A model generated the notes under the pieces. It was not told the DNA's origin. It was given only the letters and a program-made list of their open reading frames with translations, and did not search any database. Source: Hermatobates lingyangjiaoensis (Eukaryota > Arthropoda > Insecta > Hemiptera > Hermatobatidae). From it: DNA of 64,000 nt. The stretch is from contig JAPFBL010000006.1 of assembly GCA_026182355.1 (NCBI GenBank), positions 7,158,501 to 7,222,500 of the forward strand, read 5' to 3'. Below are positions 59,594-64,000 of the stretch, one piece after another; the first letter of the stretch is position 1, and every line of letters starts with the position of its first letter. A program made the translations under genes and the position numbers.

Positions 59594-60580
59594 TTGTTTT
59601 TAATTACAAGTCGATTGGAAAAAGTGTACTGTAACTGAATGAGTCTCATTTTAAATTATAAAAGCTATTAAAGATATATATCTATAAAATTAATATTATT
59701 CAGGCACAAAAAGGGTCCATAATACAGGGGTGGTGGAATAAGTTACTATATTCATTATACATTATGACATCCGGAACCTCCGTAAGAATCCATCACTAAT
59801 TATTGTAGAAATATTTAGTTACTGATAATACAAAATTCATACATAATATACAGTTAAATTTTTAAATAAAACAAAAGAAGAGGTAAAATAAATTGCTTGA
59901 AATCCAAGTGAATGAAATCATTTCACGAAATAATCTTTATAGAATCTGAAGTTGTTTATATTCAACTTTACTATAAGAAAGTTCATAGACAAAAATAATA
60001 GTCAATTATCTAAATTAAATTATTTATTTCAGCGTGCCACTTACACTTCTGCGATAAATGATTCGCGATAAAAGTTCAACCAAAAGTTCCAGATCATTAA
60101 CACAAATCTGAAATCGTGACTAAAGGTCTAAAAATCCTCTTTCGGAGATATTTCATCATCAAAGGAAATGTCGTAGATAAATTAACCAAATCCAATTACT
60201 TCTTGCATCCTCCAATTATACAATTTTTAATTTGTACAGTCTAAGGTAGTACAAATATATGTCCTTTTGTGCATGTATTTCGTAATTATGACTTATATAT
60301 ATTATATATCCTCTCATGTAATACTGTTTTGCCTTTTTCTTGTCATTTATATTCCTTTTACAATCTTTCTATTAGTCTTCTCGTGTCCTCGGGAAAGACC
60401 ATTATCTCTTGTCAGATCACTGCATCGATTTCGACACTAAAATTCATCAGTTCACTCTAGTATCTACTGCTCCTAACGACAATCACTGCAATGACCGAAA
60501 TATTCAACAGTGTGTTTAATTTGCGATAGTCTCGTAATTGTTTTTCATCATTACTTTTCCTACTGAACCAGATTTAATTT
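59594..60580. other. AT-rich DNA, nothing recognised
   Basis: No gene, RNA or recurring repeat recognised. Confidence 0.4.
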
Positions 60581-60582
60581 GT

Positions 60583-60603
60583 GACACACACACACACACA
60601 CAA

Positions 60604-60652
<49 letters not shown>
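60583..60652. repeat. (CA)n and (TA)n microsatellites
   Basis: About 20 bp of CA, a short gap and about 44 bp of TA, directly outside the hAT remnant. Confidence 0.95.
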
Positions 60653-60653
<1 letters not shown>

Positions 60654-60655
<2 letters not shown>

Positions 60656-61457
60656 GTGGCGATTTCTCAGGGAATGCAACACATGCATTGCATGCATAGA
60701 ATTAATCTATAAAGAAACCAAAATGTTCGAGACTCGAAATATTTAAAGGAACCCCCTTTTTTTTTATTCCACTACACGCTAAGGAACCATTTTCTATGAT
60801 TGCGCTAAGCTTCCCAATGCAGGGGTTTACTCTTATCATTTCTGGTTAATGAAAATGGTCTTAATTGCCAAGAGAAACAAGAACGGAGTTTGCATACACT
60901 GCAACTCAGGCTTGCTGAGCTCCTCAAATACATACTGGAAAGTGATTTGCACACAGGTCTTCCGGAAATGTATAAACTCATGAATTTGGTTATGACTATT
61001 CCCATAACAACAGCAAGTGTTGAGAGATCGTTTTCTGCCCTCAAAAGAATTAAAAGTTATTTACGAAGCTCCCAAAGTGAAGAGCGATTGTCTAATTTAT
61101 CCCTAATTTCAATTGAAAGACATTTACTTAAAGATCTCATGGCAGATAGAGAGAAGTTTTATGGTTTTGTTATCGAAGAATTTTGCAAGAAGTTTTTATT
61201 CAAATGATGTATTGTGTATCTCTTTCTCTAATAAAAACATTTTTTGTCTATTTTTATTGTGTTGGTTAATAAAAGTTAATGTTAAAAGTATTTCCAAATA
61301 AAACCTAATTCAAATCCCCATAAAATGTTTTTAATACATCATTATCCTTTTGTGCAACATGAGAAGACAACATGAGAATTAGAAGGGTTATTTCTCTGTA
61401 TTTCTTTTATTCTTTGAAAATTGCATGCCTAAAGAAAAAGGTCAGGAGTCGCCACTG
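60654..61457 (+). mobile_element. hAT transposon remnant, internally deleted
   Basis: The ends CAGTGGCGATTTCTC (60654) and, inverted, CAGTGGCGACTCCTGAC (61457) form the TIR. It has been inserted in or grown beside TA repeats: the left octamer is tatatatt and the right atatatat, so the target duplication cannot be judged. About 0.8 kb remains of an element normally 2.5 kb or more. It is a different family from 2350-2865, since only the first 8 terminal bases agree. Confidence 0.85.
60852..61207 (+). pseudogene. hAT transposase C-terminal dimerisation domain
   Basis: About 118 codons remain, ending at TGA. From 60890 the frame includes LAELLKYILESDLHTGLPEM, then LVMTIPITTASVERSFSALK and RIKSYLRSSQSEERLSNLSL. 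This is the conserved hAT dimerisation block: 'l-lP-ssAsvERsFSaLkriKt-lRstm-qeRLs-LalLsie'. The resemblance is to ZMYM1/ZBED-like animal hAT proteins. The BED finger and RNase H-like catalytic core are absent, so it cannot transpose. The frame itself is undamaged, so the loss of the rest was by deletion rather than slow decay. Confidence 0.9.
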
Positions 61458-61467
61458 ATATATATAT

Positions 61468-61583
61468 AAAAAGATTTCACAAAAACACGTGAAACAACAA
61501 TCAATGACTCTGACGAAGACCGCTTGTTACGGTTGAAAGATCTTAGTCTTGTTTTCCCATTTCTTATTGTGGTTTGATCATGG
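61468..61583 (+). mobile_element. short PLE-derived element, family B
   Basis: Starts with the inverted family end (aaagatttcac...cacgtgaaa) beside TA, then after tcaatga jumps directly into a plus-strand hammerhead-like core and the family body, and stops at tttgatcatgg beside (TA)n. Compared with 47401-47630 almost the whole left arm is missing, but the outer left end and the right breakpoint are conserved. Confidence 0.7.
61506..61548 (+). ncRNA. hammerhead ribozyme-like motif, family B
   Basis: Same sequence as the copies at 18.9 and 47.5 kb, with helix I GACT/AGTC, helix II GACCG/CGGTT and the minimal helix III intact. Confidence 0.6.
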
Positions 61584-61607
61584 ATATATATATATATATA
61601 TATATAT
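61584..61607. repeat. (TA)n microsatellite
   Basis: Lies between the family B and family A elements. Confidence 0.93.
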
Positions 61608-61964
61608 CAGCTCAAAAACGAAGGAAAGCAACACACAGAGAAAGAGACACACACAAACTCAAATTTTCGGATGATCCGTCTTCAGGAGAAAAGAGAATGG
61701 GCAACCAAGCACGCCGGAAATACAACAGCAGGTCACCGTCCCGGCAACCGACTGTGTTGCCACGCATGCCCGGTTCAGGAAGTAATGAAGTAGAGACGAA
61801 CATAAGAAATAAAATTAAAATTAAAATTAAGACAAGCAGTTTTAGTTGATTGAAGGTAAAATAAACAACAGGAAGATAAATGAAGTATGAAAAGGAATTT
61901 TTTTCTCTCCTCTTTCTCACTGATTTGCGTCCACTTTGGGTCGTTTTTTTCGAATTTTGAGTGA
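61608..61964. mobile_element. short PLE-derived element, family A, longest copy
   Basis: Starts tcagctcaaaaacgaagg after (TA)n, includes a minus-strand hammerhead-like core, gagaaaagagaatgggcaac, an extra 150-bp AT-rich insert with repeated attaaa units, and ends ctgatttgcgtccactttgg, gtcgtttttttcgaattttg and agtg before (TA)n. The insert resembles the A/T-rich untranslated tract of the PLE at 11.9 kb in composition. The minus frame across it (61612-62031) has no RT or endonuclease features. Confidence 0.7.
61658..61688 (-). ncRNA. hammerhead ribozyme-like motif, family A, best copy
   Basis: Minus strand: CTC-CTGAAGA, one C, GGA-TCA-TCC helix II, GAAA, ATTT, GAG pairing with CTC. Core boxes are intact. 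Helix III is reduced to an A-A/T-T step. Confidence 0.55.
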
Positions 61965-61969
61965 TATAT

Positions 61970-62165
61970 ATATATAAATCAGAAAAAAGACTCTGACCTT
62001 TCAACCGTAACAAGCTGTCTTTCAGAGTCAAATCTCAAATGAGAGTGAGAGTTGAGTCAGAGGGATTTGATTCTGTCTCTGGCTCCTTGTTGCGGTAAAA
62101 AGGTCTCGGTCTTTTTTCTCATTGGACTTTGATTTTCAGTTACTATTTCCAATTGTATTTCCTTA
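61970..62165. repeat. PLE-derived inverted repeat, family B-related (E)
   Basis: Left part (aaatcagaaaaaagactctg, tttcaaccgtaacaagctgt) and right part (ccttgttgcggtaaaaaggt, cggtcttttttctca) are imperfect inverted copies. The right side has the extra end (actttgattttcagttac) and the left begins right after a TA run. Between them sits gagagtgagagttgag-type sequence. Confidence 0.55.
61989..62029 (-). ncRNA. hammerhead-derived motif with altered core
   Basis: Minus strand GACTCTGA...TCAGAGTC forms an 8-bp stem that absorbs the CUGA box, with gcttgttacggttgaaagg still matching family B. The change would replace the ribozyme fold by a plain hairpin. Confidence 0.4.
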
Positions 62166-62479
62166 AAAAAATCTGCAATTAAAACAGCAATGTCTGATTA
62201 AGGGTTTTGCGAGGCGGCACATATATGTCTTTTGTGGTGTGGATAAACTCCTTAACTGGTTGAAATTGTTTTTTTTTTTTCAAAATCTCTCCCTTATAAT
62301 TGAACTCATAAATTTTTATGCTTACTTAGTTATATCGAATTTATTTGTATATTAATATTTATTAAGTACTTTACATTTTTAGCAACATTATTATTTACCT
62401 TTCCCCCTCTTGCAAACATTCTCACTACCGACAAAACTGCTGCAAAACATGTTGTTTTGAAGGTGTATTCGCTTATGGG

Positions 62480-62580
62480 GCTTGTCAGAAGTACTTTTCC
62501 TCTCCTGATGATGATGGCAATTCGTAGAAATATTAAATTAAAGTCTTTAGCTATTAACTGATTTCTTTGTGTTATATATA
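62480..62580 (+). repeat. possible solo PLE-type terminus
   Basis: Contains CTCCTGATGA-T, then GATGGCAATTCGTA and GAAATATTAAA at 62502-62534, comparable in spacing to the PLE arm motif CTCCTGATGA-C ... GAAATATCGA, and ends near a short tatata run. The helix II pairing is poor. Confidence 0.35.
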
Positions 62581-63415
62581 GTACATAAATATTATATGGA
62601 TACAAATAAATGATTTAAAACTACATATAACTAAACTTCTAAGCCCAAACTCAGACCGGGGACACACACTCACGATTCTCAATAATTTCAGTGACACGCA
62701 ATCATTAGAAGAAACGAAAAATACAAAGTGGTTCACAAAAACCGTTACAGAGTTATGTACATAATTAATAAGCAAATATATTAAAATTGTAAAGACTTCA
62801 ATCTCTAATAGGACGTAACTTTCATGTCCAATAGTTGCTCTTCTTGATAACTTATTGAAAATACCAACCAAAACAATAAAGGAAAGAAATGCAATAAATC
62901 CTGCTGTATTTAAAGATAATATTTAAAAATAGTTGCATTTAGATATAAGTAACAAACTTTGAAAAGTTGAAAAACATTGAAAATTTCAGATTAAATGAGA
63001 ACAATAAATTGTTATTACATCATAAGTTAGTAATACAAACATTAAACACAGCTTTCCAATGTTCAAAACAGCTAGAAACTAACTTCACAAAGTACCTACA
63101 ACCCCCAACCAACACTTATAAACAAACATTACAAACGTGAATTCACCTCACTGCACAAACACTTATATTATTGATAAAAACACTATCCAAGAGAAGAAAA
63201 ATAGAATGAAAACCTACATACCAGCATAAATATTACTATTTAATTTTGGTCATAACATCTGTAATGAAATAAAGATTAACACTTTGTATATAAAGCATTT
63301 CTACCGTTTTTCTTTATCAGTTTGCTTCATTGCACTTTAGTAACTGCTGAAATGTACCACTTTTATATCCTTTTGAACGAGTTCAGTACAGAAAAGTTGT
63401 TTATTTAATATAACA
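62581..63415. other. AT-rich DNA, nothing recognised
   Basis: The minus frame 62572-62871 has no family features. Confidence 0.4.
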
Positions 63416-63419
63416 TGGA

Positions 63420-63560
63420 CAAGAATGTGATAGACAAGACGACAGTCTGGTGAGGTAAGGAAGCATCGCGCTCCAGAGGAGGCTGTCCTCTGCAGGCTGA
63501 CCTGTATCGATTGAGCCCAGGCGCGCCTGTCGGCCAATTAGCCAAACCAAGCGGATTAGC
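63420..63560. promoter_or_regulatory. GC-enriched unique patch, candidate regulatory block
   Basis: A balanced-composition patch with an AscI-like ggcgcgcc palindrome, cggccaattagcc (CCAAT and a homeodomain-type AATTA core) and cctcctctgtctgctgcc. No frame across it looks coding. Candidate only. Confidence 0.25.
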
Positions 63561-64000
63561 CTCCTCTGTCTGCTGCCTTCACCATAAGTCAGTCAGAGTC
63601 CCACCAATTACTGTCCTCCACCATAAGTAACTTCATTTCATTTCTCCGTCCTCCCAACAAATTAATCCTATAAAAACCATCACAACAACATTTCCCCTCC
63701 TTCTCCAATTGAACTGAATCACTCGAGCGATAACTTCACGACTGTTGTGATATCCACCAATCCTCACTATTATAAACTTCAATCTCGCCTCCTTCCACCA
63801 CATAAAAATTAATAGCAGCACTCTTTAATGGAAATGATAAAAATCAAAGCAAAGACTGGTAAGTTAGAAAAAAACGGCATTTTGTTGACAAAACCGAAGG
63901 ATAGAAAGATCATTTAAGATCAGTCAACAATTACAGAATGAAGTATTGAAGTTCTTACTATATACATCATCCATTAACATTGCGTGTTGACTAGTCCAAA
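63561..64000. other. unique DNA to window end, nothing recognised
   Basis: No gene or repeat recognised. The minus frame 63633-63821 has no family features. Confidence 0.4.

Overview
The window looks like transposon-littered, AT-rich non-coding DNA from an invertebrate animal, most likely an arthropod. The support is indirect: a mariner, a GIY-YIG Penelope-like element (PLE), hAT and Helitron copies, non-LTR retrotransposon fragments whose closest remembered relatives are insect-type, and a tRNA-headed SINE. I see no operons, no bacterial-style genes, no CRISPR array and no convincing host exon. The window may be intergenic or the inside of a long intron.

Layout. 1-6.5 kb: a hAT-type MITE (2350-2865) with a possible mariner-like relic beside it, and a GC-rich island at 4.4 kb. 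6.5-9.3 kb: a short PLE-type inverted terminus, a Helitron carrying a dead helicase end, a scrap of LINE reverse transcriptase and a GA microsatellite. 11.5-14.6 kb: the main element, a PLE on the minus strand with an open RT plus GIY-YIG reading frame between long inverted arms. 17.6-20 kb: a decayed LINE 3' end followed by a nest of PLE-derived inverted repeats, including a hairpin with perfect 134-bp arms. 25.2-26.1 kb: an internally deleted mariner with TIRs and TA target duplication. 27.4-28.4 kb: a SINE and an old Helitron fragment. 32.3-32.7, 41.5-42.4, 45.3-45.5, 47.1-47.7 and 61.4-62.6 kb: more short PLE-derived elements, nearly all bordered by (TA)n. 50-56 kb: a minisatellite and copies of an unclassified dispersed repeat. 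57.4-59.6 kb: two Helitron copies around a 135-bp tandem repeat. 60.65-61.46 kb: a hAT remnant that still encodes its dimerisation domain.

The most notable theme is a recurring RNA motif. About twenty sites on both strands fit or resemble the core of a type I hammerhead ribozyme (CUGANGA, helix II, GAAA, a tiny helix III, then a strand that pairs with the 5' flank as helix I). Hammerhead ribozymes in PLE terminal repeats and in small non-autonomous 'retrozymes' are published. Here they occur in several distinct families, many inside short hairpin elements with one complete and one truncated arm, set in TA microsatellites. The full-length PLE could in principle supply enzyme for such short elements, but that is inference. 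All alignments were made by eye.
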